Notes: generated by a model not told the origin, from the sequence alone. DNA of 64,000 nucleotides from Morchella semilibera (GCA_009192285.1 CM018609.1:124001-188000); one strand, 5' to 3'; shown: positions 23,301 through 34,623, numbered from the stretch's first letter. Numbers and translations are program-made.

Positions 23301-24588
23301 TCTTTTGTTTTTGTCCGGTTTTTGCTTGTGGGGCGAGTGGGGTTTAGAGACGAGGATCAGGCTTACAGGTATACGTAGCAATACGTTTTGTTTTGTCGCT
23401 GGCTAGTACAGTGGGTTGTGTATTTACTGTTTGATCCTTCCGAATTCGGGGAGCCAGAGTTCGGGATATCGGTACCCGCTGGGCCATGTGACTACATATG
23501 TATTATGCTCTCTCTATATAACTCTAGCGGGAAACTCATGAATAATGCCCGCTCGACCTGGAAGAGCAGGTCGGTGTGTCAACAAGACATGGGTGCGGGT
23601 CAGTAGTTTTCCGAGTGATAGGTTGTGGTTGAGGGCCGGGGGGGTTATGGCCGGAGGAAGGACTAGTGCTATTTACGTAATTATTATCCATTATACATAG
23701 CTACATGTAGCAAACGCAGTCACAGTATGCCCACCAAATATGAGTGTCGGAGCTATGGTCTACACTACGCTCATAACATTAGCTTGGCGCATTCTGATAG
23801 CCAGGAGAGTGGCCGGGTGGCTAGCTGTGACTCTCGGCATGGCAAATATTGTAGATACACCACCTATATTCAAGAAGTATGTCGGTTCGAGTAAAACATC
23901 GGACCGCTATTAATTTGCACTAGATCTATCAGAACAAGCCGGGAATGCAGATAATTTGTTTTATTTGAACGGTTTTGATAGTTGCTGGAATTAATGTCGT
24001 AAAAGCCATATCTCTGGAATCTACTTCGACCCATATAAGACTCTTGAGCCCTTTGATGTCCTACTTGTACATCCTACGACATCTGAAAATTTTCAACTCC
24101 GCCAAGACCACCGAAGTTTTCATCATCCCCCCATAGTTGGAGGAGAACCAAGCATATAGAAACACACTTCATGCCCGGCGGGAAAATAGCACTACAGTGT
24201 CAACGCCTTGGGACAGGAAATCAGACCAATAAAATGTGAATCAGGAACTTTTATATAACAAAAAAGGAAAGGATTAAAAGGCCATGGGAAAGCGTGCTAC
24301 GTCATGTAGGTAGTACTCGTTATATAATCTCTAAAAGTACATATAGCTAAGGGCCAGTAACCTTATTCACATTGTCAAACTCATCTCCAAAATCAACAAC
24401 ACTTGCCCATGGGTGGTCGACAGAGCCAATCCCTGTCTCGATTCTAGGTTTCCGTCACTTTGCCCCCACTGAACCTCATAGAGTCATTCATCATCACCAG
24501 ATCCTCAACAGTTCGGTTCTCAACAAAGCTGCCACCCCAACAACCCCACCCACCGTAAGATGACAAAACCTAGACAAAAGGGAAATGA
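23301..24588. other. Intergenic between two inverted 5S genes
   Basis: One CGAGTGAT (23612-23619) and one TACATGTA (23702-23709). No supported gene. Confidence 0.4.
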
Positions 24589-24703
24589 GTTCGGTACCCA
24601 GGATTCCCGCATGGTCACCCACTGCAGTACTAACTAGGCGATATGATGATTGGGTATGGCAGAGCGGACGGGATGCCCCATTTTCATCATTCTATGACCG
24701 AAC
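24589..24703 (-). rRNA. 5S rRNA, copy 4
   Basis: 115 nt on the minus strand, class a (T15-A60) with CCTAG opposite CTGGG, giving one G-U wobble. Upstream box ATCATTGACACTAAC is a variant of that of copies 2, 5 and 6. Downstream (leftwards) CTCATTTCCCTTTTG supplies a T-run terminator. Confidence 0.92.
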
Positions 24704-24744
24704 ACGTTAGTGTCAATGATCATCGATTCTAGTTTTCATGTTGA

Positions 24745-24787
24745 GCAGCGCGGTTAGGGTAGGGTTAGGGTTGGACGCCGCTGCGCG
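24745..24787. repeat. Interstitial telomere-like tract in a hairpin
   Basis: GGTTAGGGTAGGGTTAGGG (from 24751) flanked by GCAGCGCGG on the left and CCGCTGCGC on the right, which are complementary and could form a stem. It begins about 40 bp upstream of 5S copy 4. Confidence 0.75.
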
Positions 24788-25011
24788 ACCTCTCATGGCA
24801 TCATTTATTGTTCATACATGCAACCCTTAGGCTATGGCGACCATCTCCTCTTCCCGGAGTAGACAATCCTACCGCGGCCTCGTATGGCATTGAAGCGACG
24901 CTATATACCTCCTCCCCTGCATGCGAGATATCATTCATGAAGGATCACTCACCTCCAACCTCGGCGAATGTCCGTACATAAAGTCATGATTTACGCACGA
25001 CAGCGATTGTT

Positions 25012-25227
25012 AGTATCTGATAGACGGTCAGTCCGAATGGCAACGAGACACTTAAACCCTTTCTAGTAACCGTGCTATAAAAAGCGCACAGAATTGAAAA
25101 GGTGTCACAAATGGTCACGCATGCTGGAAACTACAGCTCAGACTTATTGAGCGTTGTATTCATCACGTTGCCATAAAGGGTTTAAGTGTCTCGGGTTGTA
25201 ATTTGGACTGACCGTCTATCAGATACT
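25012..25227. mobile_element. MITE-like element, 216 bp
   Basis: Terminal inverted repeats of about 60 bp, nearly perfect over the outer 23 bp (AGTATCTGATAGACGGTCAG...) and extending through CGAGACACTTAAACCCTTT. The middle is about 100 bp with no coding capacity. No clear target-site duplication. Non-autonomous DNA transposon by structure. Confidence 0.75.
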
Positions 25228-26040
25228 GGTATATCTCAGATCAGGCGCAATATAGGGGAGGGGGGGGATTGTCTTATAAAAGTATGCGCATGGCGTAATG
25301 CAATGCCCTGACATCAGCCCGTACCTATGTAGAGTCCCCGCACATGCCAGCTAAAATATATGGGCGGTAGATCACATCATTTCCACTTTGCCGTATATTG
25401 ATGGCACTGCTAGTTAAAAACATATTTCGGCACCATATCGCAAACGCTGTCTTTGCTTCTGAACCTTGGCCCTCATGTCTGTTGCAATTTCTAATCATAG
25501 ATATGATCTAGCTACGGTACCTCCCCCTATTACACCTACGCTCCCCAAATCACCGACTTTGGGCTCCGTAATATGGAACCATGTGGTTCGAACGGAACGT
25601 TACCACTCAAGGGCTATCTAAGAATACGAACCGGCCCGGCGGTCGTCTATCTACACTTAAATCTACATTTTTTGGACCCCAGCGGTACCCTAAATGAGCC
25701 TGCCTCCTAGCGCTGCCTATCCGTATACAGGGAGAAGCGATAAGCAAATCGAGTGAGCACCTGTGCGCCAAGAGGGGTATATGTATAACGGGCAGATGGT
25801 TTCAACCTACTACATGGCTGCGGAAGTGCTATACTGGAGCAGGAGCCTACAGCCTCAGACTTTGAGTGTAGTTCTATATTTTCCCGCACAACCCTTGTAT
25901 GGTGGGTATACTGACGTCTTCGTATTCGAACGGTAATAACTGCTAACCCCTGGCAGACCTTGCTCACATATCACAGTATATATGGATAGGTAGATATGGG
26001 TAGCACCTACATATTACACTCATCCTTGCGGATATATTAG

Positions 26041-26154
26041 AGACTTTGCGCAAATGAAGCCAGCTCTATATTTCGATTATCTGATTGGCAGGCTATGGGA
26101 TCGGCATCAATCAGGTTACCGGAAAATGGAGCTGGCTTCATTTGCGTAAAGTCT
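26041..26154. mobile_element. Short inverted-repeat element, 114 bp
   Basis: Outer 26 bp arms (AGACTTTGCGCAAATGAAGC... against ...GCTTCATTTGCGTAAAGTCT) with two or three mismatches, enclosing about 60 bp. MITE-like; unrelated in sequence to the 25-kb element. Confidence 0.7.
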
Positions 26155-26820
26155 GATCCACTCCTAAACTACTTCTGGCTTAGCCCCCACCCCCCCGACG
26201 CCGGCCAATGACATCGGTGCACACATCTCGCACCATAGTAGCTTCTAAGAGCTATCTCCCCCCCAAACAGTGGCTCCTGATCTTGCATCGTTCCGGATAT
26301 CCGGCTTGTTGGGGGCATACCTGGCTGCACGGTTCGCTGACGCGTGGTTTCGTTCGTGTTGCACAAACCGAGTGACTCACCATGAACCAAGCTCAGACAT
26401 ATAACTAAATCTATGGCCCTAGTTAAGAATTGTGCGAGTAATCAATAACTCTTCCACACACAGCTTGGAGACTTTACCGTTCTGACTTAATATGGCTGCT
26501 AAGTATGTATGTATTTGATTTTGATGGTTCCTGTAGGAAAAGATAAGCTATGTGCGATATTCATATGCTACCACTTCGCTGGTTCTGATGTATCTATTGA
26601 GCGCTCATTTGCTATTTATCACTTGAAATTAATTACTCACATGGGGTGCATAAAGACAATCCCAGGAAGATTTAATAATAGTTGCCTACATCCCTACGTG
26701 GCCTGAAATCACGGACTCCCGGCGGCCGACCTCCGAAGCAAAAGGGCTTCGGTCCACTATAAAACTGTCTACCCCGAGAACACGGAACCACCTTATCAAA
26801 CCGGTAAGTACGTCTAGATA
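26155..26820. other. Intergenic, P450 promoter region
   Basis: No gene seen. The final about 100 bp precedes the P450 ATG; no clear TATA box or regulatory site can be named. Confidence 0.4.
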
Positions 26821-28798
26821 ATGGCTTACACCACAGTTCTCTGGGCACTCATTGCCATCATCCTCCCCTACTACTTCGGGCCCCTCATCCACAACCTCCT
26901 CATCTACCGATCCAACGCCAAATTCGCCCGTGAGCACAACTGCCACCCGCCAAAGGTCCACCTCACAAAGGCCGTCTTCCCCTTCAGCTTCCCCAGCGTC
27001 TACCGCTTTGCGCGCGCTGCTGCCGCAAACCGCCATATCAACCACTTTGTCGCGCGGGTCGAGAAATTCGGCAACACCCATGTCTACTCCTCCCCACTGT
27101 TCATTGGCCTCGGAATCGTCAGCATTGAGCCGGAGATCATCAAAACCGTCCTCGCCACCAACTTCTCCGAATGGGGGCTCGGCAGGGTTCGACACGACGC
27201 ATTCTCGGCACTCCTCGGCGATGGCATCTTCACGAGCGATGGGAAAGTGTGGGAACATGCGCGGGCGCTACTGCGACCACAGTTTGCGAAGGACCAGATC
27301 TCGGGCTTGGAGGATCTAGAGATGCATTTTCAGGATCTATTGAAAATCCTAACAGCAACCAAGGAGGGCCAGGTCATCAAATTGCATAGGCTGTTCCAAA
27401 GCTACACGATGGATACGTCGACGAAGGCGCTGTTTGGGGAGTCAGTATTTGCGTTACGGGGACGGGGCGATAATAAGAAGGGGGAGGAGAGCTTCGAGGA
27501 CGACTTTGACTATGTCCAATTGACTCTGGGGTTTCGGCTTGTATTGTGGGGGTACCATTTACTGTATCGGCCGCGCAGACTGCCGAGGGCAATCAAAAGG
27601 ATTCACGACTATGTGGATGAGTTTGTCGACAGTGCCATCCAGAGAAATAGAACAGAGACAAAGAAGGAGGAGGGAAGGGAGAAGTATGTGTTTTTAGAGG
27701 AGCTCGCACAGGCAACACAAGATAGGAAGGTGTTGAGGGATCAAACGCTTAGCGTCATGTTGGCGGGCAGGGATACGACGGTAAGGTTGTGAGTTAAGGT
27801 TTCCAGAAATGATTTCTAACGCAATATAGGCGGGGCTGTTGTCGTGGGTTTTCTGGCTGGTATCGAAGGATCAGAGGGTTTGGGAGAAGTTGAGGAAAGA
27901 GGTCTTGTATGAGGTTGGGAAGGAGCTGCCAGATTACCAGCAGTTGAAGGATTGTCAGTATCTGAGATGGGTGATCAATGAAGGTAAGTCCCCACACCAC
28001 CAATGCTTTTCTAAAAACCCAATTACTGACATACTGCCTTGCCTAGCACTACGATTATATCCGGTAGGTTTCTCCTAAAATTTTATCCCATTTCCTACGC
28101 AGATGAAATGTAATAGGCGGTTGGACCAAGGACAATTGGAAGTTAGTTGTTTGATCGCACCAAACTTCGGAATCCCTCTTGGTCAAGCCTGCCTCCGCCC
28201 GGTCCCCCTTTTATCGAATGTGAAATACAGGGGTGCCAGTCTTCTCGAGATAACGATACCATATTTCCCTTTGCTGACAATCCCTTCTCTAGGTTGTGCC
28301 CATAAACTTCCGCTACTGCAAGAAAAACACCACCCTCCCCATCGGTGGCGGGCCCTCAGGCCTTCTCCCCATGTTCGTTCCAAAGGGCTCTCGCGTTGTT
28401 TACAGCGTCTATGCCCTACACCGCCGCACCGATATCTATGGCCCCGATGCGGACGAGTTCCGCCCCGAACGATGGGGGGAGATGACGCCAAAGGCGTGGG
28501 AATATCTTCCATTTAACGGCGGCCCGAGAATCTGTATTGGACGTGAGTTTTCCCTGGTTCCTAGCTTTGTGTAGTGGTGGGTTGTGGACGGTGGACGGTG
28601 GCTAACGTGGGGTGGTGGGCGGTAGAGCAAATGGCGCTGATCACGGCGAGTTACACGATTGTGAGGATGGTGCAGGAGTTTAAGAATGTGGAGGATGGAG
28701 ATATCGTGAGAGAGCAGGTGTTGACGAAGATTGGGATGACGTTGACTCCGGCGAACGGGACACCGGTGAGGCTGTATAGAGATGTAGATGAGGAGTAA
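26821..28798 (+). CDS. Cytochrome P450, CYP52-like fatty-acid/alkane hydroxylase type, 517 aa
   Basis: Haem monooxygenase, probably ER-anchored by the N-terminal helix ([20 protein letters not shown]). Five exons, 26821-27780, 27830-27983, 28047-28063, 28293-28542 and 28626-28798, join in perfect phase to 1554 nt. Motifs: I-helix LAGRDTTAGLLSW (exon 1/2 junction), ExxR as E-A-L-R in NEALRLYP across the second and third exons, PERW as EFRPERWGE, and the haem-Cys loop [12 protein letters not shown]. The [11 protein letters not shown] loop and AGRDTTA suit the CYP52/CYP539/CYP584 group (omega-hydroxylation), but the substrate is not known. Exon 3 is only 17 nt and the third intron (28064-28292, 229 nt) is unusually long for this window. 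No frame break, in contrast to several neighbours. Confidence 0.93.
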
Positions 28799-28929
28799 GG
28801 GTATGTAGTACACACGCGCGGAGCTCTGGTTTAGGATCGTGACGCACACATGCGGTGGTGAGGATAGGTACATGTAGTTAAGTATCTATATAGTAATATT
28901 AGTATTTTCTCTAACAGGGTATCAATACT
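28799..28929. other. P450 3' flank
   Basis: Short; includes one TACATGTA (28869-28876). No polyadenylation signal can be firmly assigned. Confidence 0.35.
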
Positions 28930-29110
28930 AGACCTCTTCACGGGGGTGGTTCTCACGGGGGTGTGGTGCAATGACGGAAGCGGCCATCTAGGGTTGGGGG
29001 GGGGATTAACGAAATACTCATTATGCACAGAGAATTCTATTCATGTATCAATTTTATCAATTTGCCTTGCACTCTCTGTGCGTGAGAACCATACCCCCGT
29101 GAAGAGGTCT
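28930..29110. mobile_element. MITE-like element with TA flanks, 181 bp
   Basis: About 28-bp terminal inverted repeats (AGACCTCTTCACGGGGGTGG at the left, its near complement at 29082-29110). Internal part about 125 bp, non-coding. TA dinucleotides lie at both junctions (TA-GACCTC and GAGGTC-TA), as expected of Tc1/mariner-type target duplication. Confidence 0.78.
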
Positions 29111-29160
29111 ACATGTATGTACCTACATGTACCTACTTAGGATGATACGACCGTTGCCAA

Positions 29161-29290
29161 GTAAAGTCTGTTGACAGAGCTACTCTACTATGAGCTTGGC
29201 ATATTTTTGTGGCATGCAATATCAGTCGCGTTCACAAACGTCAGGGTATTGCAAGTGTCAACAGACTTACCCCTACATGCATAGTAGAGT
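29161..29290. repeat. Interleaved inverted repeats
   Basis: GTAAAGTCTGTTGAC (29161) is complementary to GTCAACAGACTTAC (29257), and ACTCTACTATG (29181) to CATAGTAGAGT (29280). The order of the right arms is not reversed, so the arms interleave rather than nest. Confidence 0.65.
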
Positions 29291-29293
29291 ACC

Positions 29294-29303
29294 TACTCTA
29301 GAG

Positions 29304-29307
<4 letters not shown>
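29294..29307. repeat. Target-site duplication (3' side) of full-length LINE
   Basis: TACTCTAGAGTACT, repeated exactly at 34624-34637. The sequence is itself nearly palindromic. Confidence 0.9.
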
Positions 29308-29337
<30 letters not shown>

Positions 29338-29463
29338 TCATAATTTCATTGATTTCTAGGTACACGAATATTGCATGCAGGGAAGCCCTATGGCATAAAC
29401 AAAACCTATCCTCAACCATCCCTAACCGCCTTTAATCATAACTCATTGCGTAAAAAGAAAACC

Positions 29464-32400
29464 TTACTCTTCCCTATCTAACTCCAAACAAAAGGAAGAA
29501 ACAGAAGACAAAGTAGAAAGTGACGAAGACGATGAAAGAGAATAAAGTGGCGATTTAGCAACCTGATCTTTAACTGGAAATGCTGTGCGAGTGGCCCTGA
29601 TATACTGTCCCAGGGCGCTCGTTGTTTGTTGGTTTGCAAAAAGATCCTCTAATGAGGAGGCGAAGGCGATATAACTTGCTCGGGCAGCGGAGCGTGCCGG
29701 GCATACGAGAGTAGCGTGGTGAAAATCTTCGTCCTCCTCTTCACATCGAGGACAGAGAGGAGGAAGGTCAGGATTCATCCAAGAAGGATGAGCGGCGAGA
29801 TAGCTCTTATGGGCGCGCATCTGGCATATTCTGCCCGATATGAACTTATCAAGGGTTAAGTGAGGATGTGGTTTGCTGGTTATTGGCCATTGATAATAGC
29901 CCGGGGTGGGGAGGGACTTCCATGATAGTGTAATATGTTTCTTGATAAGAAAACCAAGAGTAGGGTTTGGATTCTGGTTTTGGGCAAAATCCGGAGAGTT
30001 CACGAGTAATAGGTGGCAAAGTTCGTCTATAGGAAGGCGGGCTACGCCCTTCCTATCTGAATTCCAAAGCTTTGGGGGATTTGATATGCCTCTTAGGAGA
30101 AGACGATTCGAATTATTCCTAAAGGTACTAATAGCGGGAAATGAGGCGGGGAGACGGGCGGAAACAGGGTTGTATTTAGGATCGGCATTCAGAATTCTGG
30201 CCGCGTACCGTAGTTTGAGAGAGGTTAAATGGAGATCAATGGGGGCGCACGAGGCCTCGGCTTGAATAATGGAAGTAGGGGTAGACCGAAAGCAATTAGT
30301 AACCCATCTGAGAACAGAGTGCCAGGCGGTAGAAAGTATTTTGATTGTTTTTTGCGAAGGGGCGAAGCAGGTAGCCCATACGTCAGAACAGGAAGAATAG
30401 CCATAATAGCAAGCCTTCGGCAGTTAAGAGCCGTGAGGCCCTTCCCTGCAGAGGAGAATTGGCGAATCAGGGCGAAGGAGGCCATAGCCGCCTTCACTCT
30501 TTTCTGGAAATGTGGATGAGAATCGAGGGTGGGAGTGCATTGATATCCGAGCCATCTAATCTCATGAGAGGGCTGAATCGGGTGGCCTTGAAGAATAACC
30601 GGAGTGTTATCAACTGCCGCCGTATCTTTTGGGGTGCGCCAGTGGATTAAATCAGTTTTGGGAATCGAGAAGTAGATATTCATAGGCTGTCCTGTGGTTG
30701 TCGCTTTATTGAAGCAATCTTGCAGGAGCTGAGAATTCTGAGCATATGAAGAGGAAGCAACAGTAAAGGCAAAATCATCCAAGTAGGATAGGGTAATGCC
30801 AGGGGAGGGGTCGATGTGTAGAGGGGAGACATATATGCAGAATAGCAGAGGACTAATGGGGGATCCCTGGGGGACGCCCACGTCTACCGCTAGAGGAATT
30901 CTGGGAGAGCCGGGAAAGAGAAGAGTACATTTCCTTTTGGAGAGGAAGGAAAGAACCCAACTGGTTATATAGGGAGGCGTATTATGTTTCGTTAGGATAT
31001 CGGCGAGGACGAGGGGGTTGACATGGTCAAAGCCGCCTTTAACGTCCAGAAAGAGGGTAGAAACTTTGAGTTTGGCTCTTTGTAGGAGCCGAATCTCGTG
31101 TTGTAAAGTGGTGAAGGCATCTGCGGTAGACAGGCCCCTAATGGAGCCGCATTGATGCGGGTGGATAAGTCTGACTTCCCTCGCGAAGGTAGCCAGGCGA
31201 TAGCACACGATTCTTTCGAGTATCTTGGAAATAGTTTCCAGGAGGACGATAATTCTATATGCAGAGGGAGATTCGTAATCTGGTTTGTTTGGTTTCGGTA
31301 GAACCACCCCGTATGCTGTCTTGAGCTTAAGCGGGTGGTAACCAGTTTTCAGGAGCGGACTAAGAAGCAGAGGGAGAAGTGAAGGGTTCGCGGCATGAAC
31401 TTTCTTCCAAACCATTGGGGGAAAAGTGTCAGGACCTGGGGCTGAGTTATTAGAGGCCGCTGCAAGTGCGGTTGAGACTTCTAGTGAAGTAATATCTTCT
31501 ACGTCCCTGAACTGAGACACAAAAGACTGAGGAGGAGGAGCAGAAGTAGGCGGAAAAAAGTGTGATAAGAGTGCGTCATTCACCTCCGCAGGGGTGGTGG
31601 CGTTTGGAAATAATGGGAGCTTTTGAGTTTTATCTCTCTTGGCTGCCCGGGTGAGCCGCCAAACCTGCGATGAATTGGCCTGGGCGATGTAGTTATTCCA
31701 GTAGGAGTCTTTCTCTTTCTGGATGGCGTTAAAATATTGATTTTTGGCCGCTTTCAGGGCGAAGGGTGGAGCGAAACCACGCTTGTAGTCTCTGGCAACT
31801 GAATGGTAAATTCGTCTGAGCTGGCTGAGATAGGGGGACCACCAGGGTTTAGACCATTGACTAGGCCTTTTCCTTGGAGTGAGGTCGACAATGGGGCCGG
31901 TGATTGCGCCTAAGGCGGACTCGAACCAAGTATCCATTTGATCCGTAGGCGGGGGAAGTTGAAGATCCTTCAGCGTATCCTGGATTAGAGGCCATGGGGC
32001 TTCTTTCCAGTTGCGAAGAGAAGAGGAGAAGGGGGGTGGTGAGGAGTCCCAGTGGAACCTTAGGCGGATGGGGGTATGATCTGACCCTGTATAGGGAAGT
32101 CTATTAGTCCATGAGGGTGATAGAGCTTGGGCAGTCACGTTCGCAAAGGCGAGGTCGATTACGCTGTGTCTTTGAAGAGGGTTGGGGGAGATGCGTGTGG
32201 CAATTCCTGGTGTGTTGAGAAGCGAAAACCCTTTTTGGTGGGCTATATTGAAATATTGATTTGAAAGAGCTTCCTCTCTTGAGGAGAGGGCTCTTCGTGG
32301 ATCAGAAAAGCGAGAATGAATATTCAAGTCTCCGCAGACGACAACTGGTTCGTTGGAGGCGGGGAAGAGAAGATCCGGTGAAAGAGACCGAGTAGAAGGG

Positions 32401-32831
32401 GACAGATGCCTGTTATAGGCATTAATCACCGTAAAAGACGAGGGAGTGAATATTTGTGCATTATTCCAATAAAGCGTTAAGGCCATGACATCGCCTCGGA
32501 AAAGAGAGTGGGTCTGAAAGGAAATCTCAGTACTCCAGTCAGACAACATATAAATAGCCACGCGAATCTTGTCCGTGGTATTTCGGTGAGGAAGAATAAG
32601 TTGATATCCAGAGGCACTCAAAGGACAATTATTAAATAGGTATGGTTCTTGAACTAGAATCAAATGAGGAGGAGCCGTAATAGAAAGTGACGAAAAAAGT
32701 GAAAGAAAAACTTTGTGACTGTTGGCGCAGTTATGGTGAATTATCGTAAGAGAAGACGCAGGCCCCGCTGAAATAGACGAGGTAAATGAGTGTGAGGGAG
32801 AAAAACTTCTTGGTGGGGATGAAGAAAACAT
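29464..32831 (-). pseudogene. LINE A ORF2: endonuclease plus reverse transcriptase
   Basis: Starts MFSSSPPRSFSPSHSFTSSI two bases after the ORF1 stop, suggesting reinitiation. Residues about 30-255 form an apurinic-type endonuclease (VQEPYLFNN, VVCGDLNIHS, SVIDLAFAN, GSDHTPIRL). The reverse transcriptase follows: VLPKPNKPDYESPSAYR, LFLDVKGGFDHV, GVPQGSPISPLLF and the catalytic SYLDDFAF. The thumb ends with RQFSSAGKGLTALNCRR. An A-run near 30330 shifts frame: the 868-codon frame ends at 30225, while the homologous sequence continues in another frame (CFRSTPTSIIQAEASCAP) and then 30003-29464 with the C-terminal knuckle CPRCEEEDEDFHHATLVCP. One frameshift therefore separates the catalytic part from the tail. 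Confidence 0.9.
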
Positions 32832-32833
32832 AA

Positions 32834-34318
32834 TTATAGGGTCTCAGTCATGACCCCCTCCATGGCACCCTCGAGGGGGTTCACAGGAGAAATATGTGGG
32901 GCGTGTGATGAGGTCGTAAGGCCGGTTACCGGCGGAACAATAGGAGCAGAGTCTGTAATTCTGGCCTTAGAGGGCTTGGACGGGCAAGCGGAGAAGTAAA
33001 CAGTGTGGGGACCTTGGCAGTTGGCGCATTTGGGAGAGAAAGCAGGGCAGTCGCACTCTACAGGTTTCAAATGGCCGTTCTTAGGGCAAGACTGGTTGGT
33101 GCAGCGGTGATCGCGCTTAGTGTAGTTACCAGCGCAGAGGGGGCATGTAAGGGCTTTTTGTCTGCAGCTTTGGGTAGCGTGGCCAAAGCGGGAGCAATTC
33201 TGGCAAATAGTACTTGGGGAGGCGTTAATGATCTTCACGCAGCGGCGTGGTTGAGCGAAAAGAAGAATGGATTGGCCGAATTTAGAAGAATCTTCTTGAG
33301 AAACTCTGACCACAATAGAGGTAGTGGCTTTGCCAACTCTGTTCTCGGGTTTGGACAGAAAGCGGGCCTGGATAACCTTAGCGTTATTGGCGAACAGAAT
33401 ATTTTCACGCATCACCGGAGTGAGCATGTCTTCGTTCTCAAAAGGAAAGAGAGGAATAGAGTGAATAATAAATTCACTGTCTGTAGGCGCAAGCTTGAAG
33501 TTGGAAAAGGGATTCGATTCCGTTTTACAGGCGAGGTTAAGAATTTCCACGAAGCGGGGGAAGAAGGGTTGCAGGCGAGTGTTCGGGGTCTCGGGGGAGG
33601 CCGTCGGTGCCATTTTCGTTGATCGTAACTTTAATTTGTGTATGGGGAAAGACCAAACCGCCTTCGCTAAGGACTCTGCTTAGCTGGGCGGGGAGAATAG
33701 CTTCAAGGCGGGTGCGATCTTCGAAGGCAGCGGGGGATGCCCTGGTCGCGAAGAATCTACGTGCAGGTAGTGGAAGGGTCTTGGGCTTTTTAGGGCCTAC
33801 TGGTTGATTAGAAGGCTTCTTTGGGCCACGATGGCCGGCTGGGGGGGCTGAGGAGGTCTGGGGGGGCAAGATGCGAGCTTTCTTAGCGTATGTAAGCATG
33901 CGCCGGTTTCCGTGATCATCAATATACTCAAGGGGTTCGTCCGAGTGAAGAGGGGGGGGAGCCGGATTAATCCTGGGTGTCTTAGGGGGTGGCGGGTTGG
34001 GTGGGGTGGCCTTGGCTTTGCCTTTCGGGTCAGCTGGGGGCGGCGGGCTAGCGGATGCTGCCTGGGAGAGAAGGACAGTGTTGCGGGCGATTTCCTCGGT
34101 GTGTCTGAGGACAGTTGTAGTAGCTGAGTCGGCGAGGTCAACTGCCTCTTCGAGGCGGGTCAGACGCGACTGGAGAAAAGAGTTCTGTTTAACAATTCCG
34201 CACATGAGCGTTAGGAGAATCCTTGATTCGTCGGAGGTATTGTTGCTCAGGAGGGCGGCGTTAACGGCATCGGCAAAGGGGTAAGGTTCTTCGGCAAAGG
34301 AGCCAAAGACATCAGCAA
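32834..34318 (-). pseudogene. LINE A ORF1: Gag-like nucleic-acid-binding protein
   Basis: N-terminal half (222 codons, 34205-33537) has a predicted coiled coil (SFLQSRLTRLEEAVDLADS) and a Pro/Lys-rich linker. The C-terminal half (259 codons, 33613-32834) has three CCHC-type knuckles (CQNCSRFGHATQSC, CPLCAGNYTKRDHRC, CANCQGPHTVYFSAC). The halves overlap in different frames around 33600 (INENGTDGLP against MAPTASPETP), so a one-base shift lies there. The protein-like frame also extends upstream of 34205 (PYPFADAVNAALLSNNTSDE) to about 34318 without an in-frame ATG. Confidence 0.85.
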
Positions 34319-34329
34319 GACTTCATTTG

Positions 34330-34422
34330 TCTCCTGATGTCTCCTGATCCTCAGGAGATTCAAAAAATATCCAGGAGTCTCAGGAGACTCTCAGGAGACC
34401 CGGGAGACTGTTGGGAGACTCC
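34330..34422. repeat. CAGGAGACT repeat array in the LINE A 5' UTR
   Basis: At least five imperfect direct copies of CAGGAGAC(T/C) (34360-34422) preceded by inverted copies (CTCCTGATGTCTCCTGATCC), so the region can fold. It lies between the 5' end of the element and ORF1, the usual promoter location in LINEs. Confidence 0.75.
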
Positions 34423-34623
34423 AGTCAAAAGTTGAGTTTGCTGATGGAGTTCCTTGTCCAGTTTGTGGGTTGAGAGCCCTTTGATAAGGTTTTCAAAAAA
34501 GGGGGGTGGTGATGGCATCTTGAAGCCTGAATTCTAAAGACTTTGTTACCTGTGTAACCTGGTTGCTTAGCAGTTTTTGGTGTTGAAATTTCAAAAGCGA
34601 GGAAGAAGCGGGGAAGGAGACTG

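Larger units (their letters stand above)
29308..34623 (-). mobile_element. Full-length non-LTR retrotransposon (LINE A)
   Basis: 5.3-kb element on the minus strand flanked by a 14-bp target-site duplication. The 3' poly(A) appears as a T-run at 29308-29334. Order 5' to 3': 5' UTR with CAGGAGACT repeats, ORF1 (Gag-like with zinc knuckles), ORF2 (EEP endonuclease, reverse transcriptase, C-terminal zinc knuckle), then a 3' UTR of about 130 nt. The architecture resembles fungal Tad1-type LINEs, but no RNase H domain is seen. The exact duplication and long A-tail indicate a rather recent insertion. The coding frames are nevertheless broken about three times, so this copy is probably not autonomous as sequenced (or carries homopolymer errors). 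Confidence 0.93.

Noticed and set aside
26686-27258. 190-codon minus-strand frame
   Set aside because: Antisense shadow of the P450 first exon, produced by its G/C-ending codons.
29161-29290. Thought to be a simple MITE
   Set aside because: The right-hand arms are in the wrong order for nested inverted repeats, so it was listed only as interleaved repeats.
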